Source: Epiperipatus broadwayi
Lineage: Eukaryota; Onychophora; Udeonychophora; Euonychophora; Peripatidae
Reading direction: 5' to 3'
Assembly: GCA_028023455.1 (NCBI GenBank)
Contig: JAQFVV010000446.1
Coordinates: forward strand, 62,001-126,000
DNA: 64,000 bases
How positions within the stretch are numbered: position 1 is the stretch's first letter; every line of letters starts with the position of its first letter. Below, in pieces: positions 20,501 through 35,091 of this stretch. The position numbers and the translations under genes are program-made. The notes beneath the pieces are model-generated. The model worked only from the letters and a program-made list of their open reading frames with translations, was not told the DNA's origin and searched no databases.

Positions 20501-20510
20501 ATAGAGGAAA

Positions 20511-23500
20511 AATATAATAATTATCTTAAATAATCAATTATCATAAGGTAGATAATACCTAAATTATGTAATAATTATTAGGATTATAGTGAAAAAATGT
20601 AAAGAATTAAGATATGAAAGAGAAGGAAATACTATATATAATTGTATCTAACTAAGATGGATCATATCATTAATATGGAAACAGAAGACTGGTTACTTAT
20701 AGGTTGGCAAGTTCACAAATAAATTCCAACTAATATATTTATTGGATGCTAAAGATAATCTAGTAAGTCTCAAAAATTAAGGAGCAAGATTGGCACCTTT
20801 AAATAAGTTTATGTATATTCATTTATTGAATGACAGTGATAGTCTAGTAAGTCTCAATAAGGAGCAGGATTGGCATTTTAAATCGATTTATACATAAAAC
20901 ACTTATGAACTAAGTAATTAAAACGTAGTTATAAAATAATCAGGTTTTCTACTGTATAATTATTTTGATATACAATTTCAAATACTTAGTACATTAATAA
21001 GGATACATTATATAGAAATTAATTGAAAGAAGTGAAAGTAATCTATATAATGATTTTTGCATAATAAAGTATTAAATTATTTAATTTTAATAGGTAATAA
21101 TTTTAAAATAAAATAGTATATTTCATTTATGATTTGATCAAAACAAATTATATGAAATGTACCATATTTAAGACATTATAAAAAAATAAGAACCTAGTTG
21201 CTCATAAAACAATTTAATTATTATTAAATATAATAATTAATAATCATTTGTTTTCCTCTAATAATTGATGAAGAATTCAAAATCTTAAGTTGAGGGGAAA
21301 TGAAGAAAAATATATATGAATTGTAACAATGCATAAATGATAACAAAGATGAAGAATTAAAATAAAATGTCAGTTTATTTTAATTTTCTTTAGTTGATGG
21401 GAAACGTAGGTATATATATACTCATGCATACATATAATCAATATGTATACATTATATTTGTATTCTTATTATATTTATAAAAATAAATATATAATTTGTT
21501 AAGTTTGTATTTTTCATTCTTTAAAATGAAAAATAATTGTTGAGAAAAAAAACAGTTGACAAGGTAATGACCTCTGGGTTCACATACAGTTTATCAAACT
21601 AAAGGAAATGAAATTAACTTAGTGATTTAATATCGAATTGTATTGTAACAATGTAGAATGCAATATGCTTCAGCAAGCTCATGCAGCTAGATATAAAAAT
21701 AATAATTCTATTTTATTAGAAGATTAAGGATTCTATTCTTTCAGCTATATTCTTAAAAGATTTATACTGTGTTTGATTTAAAAGAACAGTGTATAAGATA
21801 AAATCTATATTTTGAATGATTTAATACTTATTAGAAGAAATTTCTAATATTTTTTTAAAGAAAGTAATTTGAATATATTTTCATGTTCGATAAAAAATCG
21901 TCCTAATTGGAGTTCTACAATGTAAACTTTGTTTTAAAAAAGAACATGTTTATAAAAACTTCAACTAAATTTAATGTGCTTTACATTATAAGGAAAATAC
22001 AGAGTGAGTAGAAAACTTATTTATCATGGGATATATAAAATGCACTTGCCTAGTCAAATATATGTGTGAATAATATCTTTTGCTGAATGCTGATAAAATT
22101 ATATAGAAGCAATATCTTCAAAACGGAATTATAATTGTTAATCCAAGAACTGTTCATTAACAAAGATGAAATCTACCTACAAGGAGGAAACTAAATGTCA
22201 ACTTGAGATCCCCTATTATTTTCTTCAATGTATAACAGCAAAGAAATTAAAAATTGCATCTTCGAAGGATTTTCATTCGTGAATTCCAGGAACATGTAAG
22301 ACTATTCTTTTATAAATACCATTTAAGTTTTTTGAAAATTATAATTGGAAAAGATTAATTTCATTTCCTTTATTATCGAATTCATTTCATTAAAGAAATG
22401 AATAATAAGAGAGAATTAATAATTTAAAATATTTTTATAATTAGTAAAAATTTAGATATCGGTTAAGAAATATTAATATGGGAAAGGCATGCAAAAATAT
22501 AAAGGTATAAAGTGAACTTGGAGGTAAGAAATTAAATTATTTTTAAATTCACATACTATTATTTTCTATGACCTGACACTACATTGTTTATACTAATCCA
22601 AATAGTCTAATAAACATAAAGTATGATAAGTGGATAACATTGATATGAAATAGATATTTTTATATTAATAAACATAAATTACATACAATCATTTTAACGA
22701 ATGAAAATATTATATATAAATGATTGGATTATTATTTGTATAATCTAATTATTATAGAATAGTGTTAATATAAATGTCTTAATATTTAGATACTTATATT
22801 TTATTTACGTTGTAAAATCATGTGATATTATAAGTTAGAAAATATATCTACCATAAGTAAATAGAATATTTATATTTTTAATATAAAGAAGTAGATATAT
22901 AAATAATTTTATATATTATAAAGTTTAAGGTATTTATTTGTTAAATAAATAATTAATGTTTTTTTATATTAAACTAAATGAGGTCTTCAATTTGTTTTAT
23001 TTATTTATTTAATTTTATAAGATAAGAACAAACATTTAATATAATAATCTTTATTGATTATTATATTAACTTCATGAAACCCATTTTAAAGAGTTAGTGA
23101 GATTTACTATTATCATTACTCTGGTATATTGATAGGAATCTCTGAAGAGAGTAAATTGTTAAACTTCCCTGAGTTCGAAATCTGAGCATAACGGTTAAAT
23201 CAATTAAGGTAAAAATTGATTTGATGTGGTTTAGATATAATAATTCATTAAAAATATATTATTTATTGGAAACAGATATAGTTTATATCAAAATGAAATC
23301 ACATCATTCATGTCATCCTATATGAAGACCTTAAATCTGACTATATCTTGTTGAGAGAGTGCATACCGTTACAATATATATGTAGAATTTCACCTGTGAC
23401 CAGAATACATATATAATGAAATGTTTATATAATAATTTGTTAAATTTCTAAATGTAAAATCAATCTTGTCAATAAAAGTCATGCCACACACATCTGTTTT

Positions 23501-25460
23501 AAAATTACATGTTGGCTAAATTTAAAATAAATTTTAAAGTACAACTTAGTGAAAGAAAACTCATTCAAGCAGTACTATTTTATATTCCACTTGGGCCAAG
23601 TTGGTTGAACTAGAATAAAATTGTGTGATTAGAAAATTTAACAATAAAAAAACCAAATTTGTATATTTTAAGTAAAACTTGTAAACAGATTAATGGATTT
23701 CCATGCAGTGAACCAGCTTGTGGGAAAATATAATATAGGGGTAGAAAATAATATTTATATCCTATATTTTGGCACCATAAGAGATATATGGTTTATATTT
23801 CAAGTGTGTTGCCATACGAAGCTACATAGTTGTAATTTTAGTTTGAGTGGCTCAAAAGGCCATAAATTTGCCATCTTCCTATGGAAAAATCAGTTATCTC
23901 CAACCCACCCTACATGATGCCATGATGTAACCATCATCACCATGAGAATGGAAAAATCTTGTTACTCCCAAGGATGGATGACAACAAGCAACCTAACAAG
24001 AGAAAAGTGTCAATGCCTACTCCCAAATGCCAAACCAAGTTGTAAGAATAAAAATTGGTAATACTTCTTCAAACCTTAAAGCTCTATAAATTCACTTTTA
24101 AAACTATAATGTACTAATTAAGCTAGTTACTATGAACATTCATTTAAACTATACATTCTCATTGAATTAAACTCTTTTAAAATAATAACTGTCTAAAATG
24201 TAACCATAAACTTGCATGTATTTTTGACTGTGATATCTGTAATCAATTATTATTTAAAATCTCTTATAATCTGCAGTCATGCCTCTCTGTTTTGATTATT
24301 TTATTTCATTTATTGATTTTATATGTTATGACATGCCAATGTTTCAAGGCAATGAGTGATTAATTCAGTAAACTTTGGAGAGAGACAATTAGAAGCTCTC
24401 CAGCATAAGATTTAGCATTGCTCTTTAGCTAGTATGAATCATTGTTTTGAAATTCTATTCTATGAGATAACAGATTGTTACACACTCATTATCTATATTT
24501 ATTTATTTTAATATTTGTTAGTATGTATAACACGGTTTGCCTAGTCAGTTTAAATTCTGATTAGATCTATGGAGTTAGATGACAACTAGGGATAATATTA
24601 AAAGTATATTTGTAAATGTTGTGAGGACTGAAATATGCTTTTCTCCTCCCTAACTTGATTATAACTAATTGTATACAGATCCAATATATATAAAATAGAT
24701 TAACATTTAGTTAACTCTTTCTTATTATAATTACTATATTTCTGCAGACTGAGACTATATATATTTAGATACATTTACTTAGTTATTTTATATACATATT
24801 AGTGCTATTATTATGCATTGTGAGTGTCTTTATTAAGCACCAAGCATGCACTAACCCCAAGCTTTTTATTTCATTTTCAACAGAAATAAATAATTTAGAG
24901 TATTTTGCTGGTATTTATTTACATATTATAATGTATTTTAGTAAAATAAGCTGAAAATATAAATTATTTTAGGAAAATAGTAAGATTTTAGTAAAAAATT
25001 CTTTTACTTTTACTCTAACATAAATTGAGAAAAAAAATCAATGATGTCCACAACACTTTCTAATTTGTTAGTGTAACGGGCACACACACCGTTACATTAT
25101 TTATTTTAAAAATTAGACATTGAAAAGTTCGCATATAAAAACTTTTTTAAGAAATAAAAAAATTGAAAGTTAAAAGTCATTTAAACTTATATATATATAT
25201 ATAAAACGCACAGATGAAAAAAATTACTAAAAGAAAACTTTATTAAAAAAAAAAAGTTTTAAGACTAAATTTTCAGCAAAAACTTAAAAGATTTAAAGAT
25301 AAAAATATATCTTTAAGAATGCACCATAAATTAATTAATGCTATTGTAAAATATAAATGATTATTTTAATTAGTTAAATGTAAGCTAGCCCTTGGGCATT
25401 GCAAAATGTATACGTAAAGGTCAGATAGGAGAGAAAAAACAATAGAAACTAATAGCCAAT
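20511..25460. other. AT-rich DNA, no gene seen
   Basis: Nearly 5 kb of very AT-rich sequence. A local duplication of GATAATCTAGTAAGTCTCAA / GATAGTCTAGTAAGTCTCAA with a shared GGAGCA(A/G)GATTGGCA block occurs near 20752 and 20839. A possible 3' LTR of the preceding element was not found. A 74-codon frame at 23693 is not supported by any motif. Confidence 0.4.
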
Positions 25461-26420
25461 AAAAGAAATCCCTCAGGAAATGGACCTCAATGGAAGGGTC
25501 ATCATCATCATGACATAATGTTGAGTTAATCTGCAAAATTAATATAAAAGTTTGGAAATAAATTTTAGTGAGGAAAAAATGAGCTGATTAGAGAAGATAG
25601 AGGTGTGAAGGCAGAGGTATGCTACATTTGAAGGAGAAGGGATTGGAAAGATGCACTCTTCAATCCCTTCAGTTTTGCTTGAAAAAAAAGAGAAATGACC
25701 AATCATATTCTATATTGCGGACCACAGGACATCGGGGAAATTAATGCTGGATCCCAAATGGCAAGCAACAGATAAAGATGAACTTTTTAAAAACCATAAG
25801 AACTTTATGAACATTTTCAAAACAATAACTCTAAATTCTAAACCTTTCAGTAAATAATACAAATAGAATCCTATCTGACAAACGTAAATTAATTCTTCAA
25901 CCGTCTTTTACGAGGCTCCTCATAGACATCTGACATCACTCTAACTCTGCCAGTTCTTATGCTAAAAAATTTGTTTGATAGGTTTTGAATAGGTTTTTAA
26001 AAGTTCTGTAAGATGGTGCCCTCTTCCGAATTATTTTACAAGTAAAAAATAAAAAAAATGCATTTAAACCTAAACAAAGAAAGAACATTACTTGTGATTG
26101 GTTCTTAGCATGCTCTCAGCCGAAAAAGACATTCTGATTGGCTGGAAAGAACAAAGAAACCGCCTGATCAAAGAAAATAAAGAAAAACGCTGAGATTTTC
26201 ATTTCGAATGCAATTTTAAGTATTAAAAAAATATAATTTCAGAAATTAATCTAGTTTTTTAAAAAATATACGAAAAAAACAAAATTATTTTCGAAAAATA
26301 TTGAAGATTTTAGTAAAAATATTAAAGAAATATTTACTTTTATATAATGTAAAAGTCGACCTTTTTGTTTATATTATAGCTTATATGTTGCCGAAATTGA
26401 ATATTTTAGAATAAATAAAT
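25461..26420. other. Slightly less AT-rich DNA, no gene seen
   Basis: A few non-repetitive blocks (for example 25480-25760 and 26080-26200) but no open frame above chance and no recognised family. Confidence 0.35.
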
Positions 26421-26424
26421 AGCA

Positions 26425-26650
26425 ATTTATTTTTGAAAGAACTTTCGTTCTCTTCATAACCTGAAAAATTAGTAATATACTTTTTATAAACGTATCTGAG
26501 TTGAATTTAATATTATAGGCAAATATGTTTTAACAATAGGCTTTGTCTTCAGTTTGTGAGTTGGCCAATTAAAAGATTTGATTTTTACCTCATACAACCA
26601 ATAATATAATTAGCGGTTAAAAGGTTAATATTAGTAATGTTATTTGATGT
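26425..26650 (+). repeat. R3 repeat, copy 1
   Basis: About 200 bp shared in direct orientation with 27705-27925: a CAATTTATTTTTGAAAGAAC-type block, TTAGTAATATACTTTTTA, then GAGTTGGCCAATTAAAAG and AAAGGTTAA. The two copies are diverged and of unknown class. Confidence 0.55.
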
Positions 26651-27704
26651 ATTTTTTTTTAAATCATTTCCATTTAATTTTTTTTTTGTTCTTTTAAGTT
26701 TTATTATGATTTTTGTTTTTTTGTTAAACTAATTTAATAAAGTGCTAAATTTAAGTTGGGCATGAATGGCTGCATTAGATTCATAAAGTTATGTTAGTTT
26801 AAGGGAGGGTAAATCTTATGTTATTTCTTTTGTAGTTAAATTGGGTCAATGGATTGAATATATTGGTGTAATTAGTAAATGTAGTATGAGGTCCGCTACA
26901 TGCAGGCTCAAATTATATGATGCATACCCCTTTTTGCCTATGGAATGGGATAGTAAGATGGAAAATGCAGTCCCTTCCTATGGAGTTTTTTTATTGCTCT
27001 TCTCATCAGACAGATGTAGTATTCCTGTCTGGATGAGAGTCAATGTCTTCTATAACCATGCTGTTCAGATGTACATTCCTGACAGTATGGTATTTGTGCT
27101 GTTATATTCATGCTACATTGTATACATTGATGTATTGGATGGATTGACGTTGGTTTAACTGCAGACTTTTGTCCTAAGGTTAAATAAGGGATAAAATATT
27201 TTCTTTTCAAATGCAAATCTATGTAGTCTATTCATACTTGACATTCTAATAAATATTAAATTCATTTGTGTGAACTTAGAAAATAAAAGTTTAAACATAA
27301 ATTAAATTCTAAAAATCAAAGTTAAAATGTAAGTTAAAGTTTAAAGTAAAAGTGATTCTAAAATGATTCAAAATTTATATTGTGTAAATAAATGTTTGTG
27401 TATTAATTACTGGCAGTGGCTTCTTTTATTTATTTTTTTAATTGAAATATTATTAGATAAGAATTTATATCTTATAAATCTCTGCATCTCTATGAGCTAG
27501 TGGCATGGGCTGATGATTGGAATAAAATGTGTAAAAGTTGGATCCTTAACAGTGCGTATCTGCCTACTCTATAAATTTTCTAGGTTCAAGTAGCCTAGTA
27601 GTGCTCTGTAGTGTAGATACGGTAAGACTGGATTGATCTCTAGAAATCCTGATCGTTATATTAGGAACTTTCTTTTTAGATCTTCCACTATCGAATATTT
27701 TTAT
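26651..27704. other. Spacer between R3 copies; 105-codon frame of unknown meaning
   Basis: A plus-strand frame at 26841-27158 (105 codons) has no recognisable domain, several Met and aromatic residues and no good start context. It sits in locally less AT-rich sequence, which lengthens frames by chance. I see no other feature here. Confidence 0.3.
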
Positions 27705-27925
27705 AATTATAAATACAAATTTATTTTTGAGAAAACTTTCATTCACTTTCATAATCTGACAAATTATTAATATACTTTTTACAAACAAAACTAAAACAAA
27801 TACAATATTAAAAGATGAATATATTTTTATGGCTAAGTTTGTTAATTGACCAATCAAAAGTTTTAATTCTCTTGGCCAATGAAAATTTAAAAAAAAATTT
27901 CAACAAAAAGGTTAAGACTCCTTTT
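27705..27925 (+). repeat. R3 repeat, copy 2
   Basis: Partner of 26425-26650: AAATTTATTTTTGAGAAAAC, TTATTAATATACTTTTTACA, TTGACCAATCAAAAG and AAAAGGTTAAGAC. The distance between copies is about 1.28 kb. Confidence 0.55.
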
Positions 27926-29560
27926 CTTTGTAAATTATTTGTAATATGAATAGTACAGAATGACTATTCCCCAAAGCAGAAGCAGAAATATAATCCCCGT
28001 TGTTCTCTGTGAATAGTTTTCATTAGCATTTTGTCAATTTAATCTATCAATTAATTAATTAGATTGATTTGATTTTGGCAAATAATTCATGCCAACTGTA
28101 ATTGCAAAAATCTTTATTATATCATATTCAATCTTTGTAGCAAAATATTTGCATCTGATTAAAGTAAATCTTATGAGCATAAGTTTCTTCTTTGCTACCT
28201 TTATCTTCTTTATGCTAACAAATAACACTTATTTGATTGAACTTCTATTCTATTCACTTGAAATGAATTTTACCATACTCTTTTACATTTGTTACATTTT
28301 CTGATTATCTAAAACACATTATTAGTATTAGATTCAAAATATGAAGTCAGTCGGTTTCTGAGATTGATATTAGTATTGTTTTATTATTGTTCACTTTGTT
28401 TGTAAAAACAAACTCCCCATGGGACTTGTCAAAGAATTTGACTAATTTCATTCATAAACTGAAAATTCTTTATTTGCTTCTTTAGTTATATACTTCAAGC
28501 AAAAATATAGGTGGACATGACTCATAATGACTGATTAACTTTTATTTAAAAAGTATGAAGTTTATGTAATTTCCACAACAAGGTTTAGAATGCATCTATT
28601 AGACTACTAACTATTGAAACGGTCTTCTTTGCCCATCATCCTGTTTCACCTACTATGTTCCATAGTAGTATCTTTTTCTAGTTCAAAACCATCCCAGTTC
28701 ATGTATATAAGCTTACACTAATTTATTTTGAGCTGTAAGATCATATATTTATGTGTATGCACATGTATTTGTATCTACACACACTTCTGATAGTCATAGT
28801 AATGTTTGTATGCATATAATGTATATGCATTTATAATTTTAAAATTAATAAAATTAAAATAAGTTGTGAACATCATTGTATATGTGGGAGCACACCTATG
28901 TATATATGTGATGGGAATTGTAATGTCATAGATTTAGTAAACATTACAGATTTTCTAAATTCTTTTTAAATTATTTTTTAAGTTATTTAATTTATAGATA
29001 TGTTGGTATTCACATATAATTTTTAAATTCGGGGGTGTCTGTCTTATGCATATAATGAAATATTGACAGCTTAAATACCGGAAATATATTGTCTTATTCA
29101 TCATTATAGCAATGGAGGAGAGTGTAGAATTTCTTTGAGGAGAACATTTTTTAAAAAAAAAAACTCTCAAGAAAATAATAAACATTTTTTTTTTTAACTT
29201 TATCAAGAACCTTCGTCAATTGAAGAGTTAATTGAAGATATACATAATTATAGTCTTGATTTTTTATTTATTTATTAACTTAGTTAAAATGTAAAATTTT
29301 GATTAATAAGAATAGGAACATGAATATTGATTATTTATGGTATTATAATCCTATAGTATAATATTTAATAGTTTAAATTAGAACATTTAAATAGAAGCAT
29401 GGATGTTTTTTTATGTATGTGATGTTATATCTAGTTGGAGAAAAGAAGACTGCAAAAGTGATAATGATGAGCTAATGTCACTTGGTAACAACTAATGAAT
29501 TATTGATATTTATTATGATGTATTTTTTTGTTTTTTAACAAATCCATTTACTTCTGTTTC
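27926..29560. other. AT-rich DNA, no gene seen
   Basis: No coding, RNA or repeat feature that I can support. Confidence 0.35.
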
Positions 29561-29776
29561 TAATCACAACTCAATCCTTTTTTCTTTTCAAAAATATACA
29601 GTACATATAGCCATATAATTCTATAATTAAAACCACTTCTTTTCTTTTCAAAAACTTTGTTTCGACTATAGAGTAAAGATAGTCGAAACGTTGGAAATAA
29701 GTGGATATATATATATATATCAAATAAAGTTTTTGAAAAGAAAAGAAGTGGTTTTAATTATAGAATTATATAGCTT
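29561..29776. repeat. Hairpin element with hammerhead-like centre
   Basis: Arms of about 50 bp (29609-29658 and 29727-29776) are exact or near-exact inverted copies (AGCCATATAATTCTATAATT on the left). The centre holds a second hairpin, TTTCGACTAT / ATAGTCGAAA, running into CGTTGG, so GTCGAAACGTTGG resembles the 3' half of PLE hammerheads. No CUGANGA lies 5' of it. A possible left tail (29561-29608) and imperfect duplication (CTTCTGTTTC / CTTCTTGTTT) would fit the other hairpins but are not convincing. Confidence 0.6.
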
Positions 29777-29789
29777 CTTGTTTTTCTTT

Positions 29790-32440
29790 TTTTAGATTGC
29801 CTATGAATAATAATGAAGTATAAATGTTTTAATTATATGTAAACACATTTTATACATTTTAAAACATTGTGAGATCAGGATTTATTTGGAATATGCATAC
29901 TATGATTTTATAATAGTAATATAACCCAACATGATAATAAATGTTTGTGTGATTCTTTGTAAAAAACTTTCATATTATTGGATGTTCAAGTATTATCTGA
30001 TTAGTTTGTATGTGGTTAAGAATATAGAATAATGAATTAAGCAGACTTTTCTTATGGATTAATAAGATTGCTCTAATTATAGTTGAATTTTATTTATTAT
30101 TTGAATATGCAAGCTAGTAATTTGTCAATGTAAGACCTAATAAATCTTTAGGAAATAAAAATAGGATAGTGACCCCTGGTATTAGTAATATGGTGACCAT
30201 AAATCCAGGAGATTATTAAGTTAGGATATTTAGGGAATATGAATGGTATTTTATAATATTTGTAGATGTGCAATGCAGTTAACAAAGCCCTGCAATTGTA
30301 TATTTATTTTGGAAAGTGTTTATTTTCTTGGAGTATTGATGTTCAATAAAGCTGAAGGAATAGCTTGACATCATTTATAGTATCTAAGGACATTAGACAG
30401 AATAGGTCATGCCTCTAGTTTTATAAATATACTGTGCCATGATATTTTGATATAAGTTATGCTCTAGTTTTTCTTCCCCATCCTACAAATCTATTTGCTA
30501 TTTATTTTCCAAAAAGTAGCTACATCGTACAGTATGGTATATTTAAAAGAAAATAATCGATGATTTAGTGTTAAAGATATGCAATTGTTTGAAATGAAAT
30601 GAGTTCAGTTACTTGTATGAAGAAATAGAATTTGTATGAATTGGAATTGAAAATCCAATGGACTTCAAATGAAAGAATCATAAAATATGTTATAGACTTA
30701 TTTTATTTTGGAAATAAATATAAGATCTTAAGAATAAAATATGTAAAGCAAAGTTGCTTTCGAAATATTAAATATTAAAATATTTATTTCAATTTTAAAA
30801 AATGAGTACTGCATATTTTTAATATAATACTATAAAGTAAAAATGATCTACACAATAAGTTTAGGTACAATTTATATTTATTCAATAATAGAGAATGTAT
30901 CTGTAGTTATAATTATATAGTATTATAATATTGTTATAATGGAATGTATTATTGTTAATAAATACAGTGTTGTGAACAATAATATCCATGAATTAGAAAT
31001 AAATTATCAATAGATATTTTACATGATATCGTTAATATTGCTAAAGTGAAATTGTCTAGTAAAAAAGATATCCATGTTCTCAATTAGTATTATTTTATGT
31101 TTATCCATACTATGTTTCTATGGATGTTTTAATAAGAAAAAAGAAGCATACTTGAATAATAGCTAAAGGATGTAAAATATATTTTGAGTAAGCATTAAAT
31201 AAATGTAATTTTTTACATAAGATTGATCAAACAGGGATTAATAATATTGTATTATTTTATCATTTTTTTGATTTAAGTCAGAGTAAAGACTTAACGAGGT
31301 TCGAATATAAAGAATGTATAATGGTACAAATCTTTAAGATGTTTTAAATGTACATATTGTAAATAAGTTGTTATGTTGTTAATGTAATAATAAACTTTGT
31401 TAAATTTGTTTATTCAAAATTTGTGTGTTTGATTATTTGTTTTTCCCATCATCATCATCATGCATCAAAAACAGTGTCACTAGAAATAAACATATAATTT
31501 TTCACAAAAGATAAATAAAGAATTATTTTAAGAATTGAGTATTATATTGGTATTCATTTAATTAAGTAATCATAATTTTACATTATCTTACGGTCATAAA
31601 TTAGTTATCATAATAGTATATCGAATTATATGCTATCAGTTGCCACACACTTTTGTTTCTCAGATTATCAAATGCTACCACACATTTCTTATATTATTAC
31701 ATGAAGATAAAAGATTTTATTATATTATTTTATTATGGTAATAAAAATATAGTGAAAAGAAAAGATATACAGAATTAGTTATACAATGAAGAATATTATT
31801 ATTATTTATTATTATTAGTTTAAGTGTAGTAGATTATGACATAAAATTCCCTTCTCATATTTTACTACTGTAGTTTTAAAATTAACTTAGAACAATTTTA
31901 TGAACCTGAGATTTTATTGAGCTAAATTATTATGAATAGAAGATTAAGATTTAATTATTAGCTTAATCTTAGTGAGTAGGAGTTATTAAAGTCATAAGAA
32001 TACTATAAGTTTGTTATTTGAAATAGTAATAAAGGGGGATAGTGTTCTTATGCCATTGAGGTAGTATCCTATAGAATATTGGCTCAATGTAATCTATCTT
32101 GTCATCCTGTATTTTCACTTCCAAGTCTCATGAAAATATTAAATATTTATTTAATTTATTTTTATAAACTGAACCTTATTCGTATTTTAAATTTGAGCTA
32201 GTGAAACATTTTAATTTTAATGCTGAATATTTTATTTATTAATTATTAACTGAGCTAGAACCCGTTTTATTTTATATAATATACGGCCCGGAAGTGAAGA
32301 TGCAAACGGACCCGGTTAGAATATATAAATATTTCTTATAACGTCCAAACAAATTAAAATCTTATATATATATTGTCATTTTAGTCAATCAATTATCAAG
32401 GTGATTACTCATTTAGATAATAATTGTTCTATAAAGTAGT
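29790..32440. other. AT-rich DNA, no gene seen
   Basis: About 2.6 kb with no supported feature. A short CATCATCATCATGCATC tract lies near 31450. Confidence 0.4.
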
Positions 32441-32445
32441 TGAAC

Positions 32446-32625
32446 TCAGACTTTCAAACTCCCCACAGCGATCCAATCTATCTTATACAACTGATGATAC
32501 ACATGACTTTTTCACATGTATATGGTCCATGTGTATCAGTTATATAAGATGGCTTGGATAGCTGTGGGGAGTTTGAAAGTCTAAGCTCAAATACCTTATA
32601 ATTATATTAAGTTTAGTATAAACAA
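32446..32625. repeat. Palindromic R1 fragment
   Basis: Two inverted copies of the R1 3' block: left TTGAACTCAGACTTTCAAAC then CATCTTATAC-like sequence; right GGGGAGTTTGAAAGTCTAAG at about 32562. They are joined near 32510-32528. The right side alone continues with the R1 terminal sequence (CAAATACCTTATAATTATA), so it too has a one-sided extension. The hammerhead segment of R1 is absent. Confidence 0.65.
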
Positions 32626-35091
32626 TATACATGAATTTAAATATTATAATAATGATTGTATTTATTATCTAAAAATGAGTGTAGTCTTGGCAACAGCTTG
32701 TTGATAATATATTGACTTATTTAAGCATTGTCTGCAGTAATTTACATATGATAGCCAGTTAGCTGCCCGTATTTATGGATTAATATATATATATATATGC
32801 CTGTATGAGTTTTGATTTATATTTATAGATGTTTTATATTTTAAAAAAAATATTGTTTTAAGAATTATTAAGACAATGTTTATAGAAAGAAAATATTTTT
32901 TTTAATGTAATCTAATCTTTTGTTTATTGTTTTATTGGTTTAGTTGGTTTGTTTTTAGCAGTATAAACCAACTATGATAATTATGTGTATTATCTTATGA
33001 TAGCAATGTCATATATCATTTATATATATATCAATTATCCTGTAATATCAGTCTCTCGTGTATTATCTGAATATATCAAAATTTTTTTTTTTTATAATTT
33101 GCAACAATTTGTATACCAAATACTAGTATTTTTTTATTTGATATTTTATTTTCATAGATAGTATCAAAAACAGGTTTATTCAACTATGTTTACAATAAAG
33201 AAAAAATTATAAAATAACTTTTTATTTTATTTTATTTTATTTTATTTTCATAGATTTGCCAATGTGTGTATGAGAAATAAAAATCATCGATATTTTTAGT
33301 ATATTGACCTTCCAAGATGAAACTCAACCTTAACCCTAACTCTAACGTCACCGAAACCCTAACTCAGTACGGCTGTATTATTTCACAGCAGGGCTAATAT
33401 TTTTATACTGGCAGATTAGCTATAAATGATTGCCAAATTGTCTATTTTTGTTTAAATAAATATATACTGAATACCTTGCCATATGTGTGCGCATAAATAT
33501 TTATTGAGAATAAAACAATGTTGTTTGGCTGCTTTTTAAAAAGTAAAATTATTATTTTAAAACATTAGACGAAATTATGTGCAGATTAAAAAATAATCGT
33601 AGTTTAAATATTCTACCCAGAAGCAATTCGGGTAACGACTAGAAATAACACTTATATAATCGTCACTTTAATTTATCATTGGTTGAATTCTACTATTCAT
33701 AACATAATTTGTTCTAGCATACTAATTTTAGACGCATAATAAATTTGAATGAGCCTTTATATAATTAAGATATATAGACAGTACTTTGATTGAGTAGTTA
33801 GAATAATTTCTATATTTATACGTTACTGATTACCACGACATATTATTATATCATGAAAATCCGCACAATTCATGCGATATAAAAATGAAGAAAAAAAAAA
33901 CGTTGTATTTACAAATCCATTGCTATAAGAATTTTTATCTCTGTGTAATTATATATACAACTAATGATAATAAATGGTAATAATATTTAACCTATTCGGA
34001 ATTCGCTGGTTGCAACAAAACTCACTTTTTAGAATGTTTAACAAAAAGTTTTTTGGTACAATAATTTTATTTTTATTAAATACAAGTTAGTTGAAAATAA
34101 TTTATTACCAAAAAGCTTTTCATTTTGCAAACCGGTTTTCCAAGAAGAATTTCCACAGTGGATTCATGTTTAATAAAGTTTATACTGATAGTTAATTTTC
34201 GGTCTCAACAACATAAAAATAAAAACATTAAAAAAAACAACTTTATATTTTAGATGTTTGTGTAGATTTTTTGCAGCTCACAATAAAATATTGATTGGTT
34301 AATTGTTCGAGAAGTCGTGTAATGTTCGATTACGAAAAATGATAGATTGAGAGCCACTAACTCTAGAGTTTATCACTTTCCTGTGCTAAACTGCACACAC
34401 ATGGGTAGCACTTAATATAAATATATCTCAAAACCAAAAGAATTCTTTAAATAATGAATGAGCCCATATTGCGACCATATCTCTTTCATCAGTGGCAAAA
34501 GTTGCATTATATTACAATAATGTTTTTTCTCATATGATAAGTGGATCACACATCATCAGACTAATTTAGATTATACAAAAAAATCAACTTCATTGTCATT
34601 TGCTATTGATAATAATAGTATATTAAAATTAGAGGAATAGCTACTAGATTGGCTATAAGTTATCGGCGGCGGGAGGAGGGGGTGTCTCCCAAGTTCTAAT
34701 CTAGATTTAAACCTTAAATACAGAATCATCAATCTTTGCATTAATATTATTTGCATATATTATAGTAAAGAAGTGAAAATAAAGAAATATAGTAATTCAG
34801 CTACTTATTCTTTTATTTACATAAAGCGGAGAAGATTTAGGATCAATTAGCCATCTGAAGAAAGATAGAAAAAATATCATTATTTGATCAGTTAATTGGG
34901 ATTCTTTTGTCCAACTTTTACCTTCACAGCAATGAAATATATGATGCGAGTGATTATGATGATTTTAATTAGTACTAGAGAATAAAAAATCTTTAACAAA
35001 AATACAAATAATGAATCGTTAAATACAAAATGGCAGCAATAAAAATTTTAATTAACTGAAATAAAAAAGCAAGGCGCATATATATATATAT
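32626..35091. other. AT-rich DNA with short tandem and telomere-like tracts
   Basis: A pentamer run of TTTTA units lies at about 33214-33248. At 33325-33365 there are degenerate telomere-type units (CCTTAACCCTAACTCTAAC and GAAACCCTAAC). Near 34668 a GC-rich TCGGCGGCGGGAGGAGGGGG tract stands out. No gene is supported. Confidence 0.45.

Noticed and set aside
26841-27158. 105-codon plus-strand frame
   Set aside because: No domain, no start context and no conserved neighbour. Length is plausible by chance in a less AT-rich patch.
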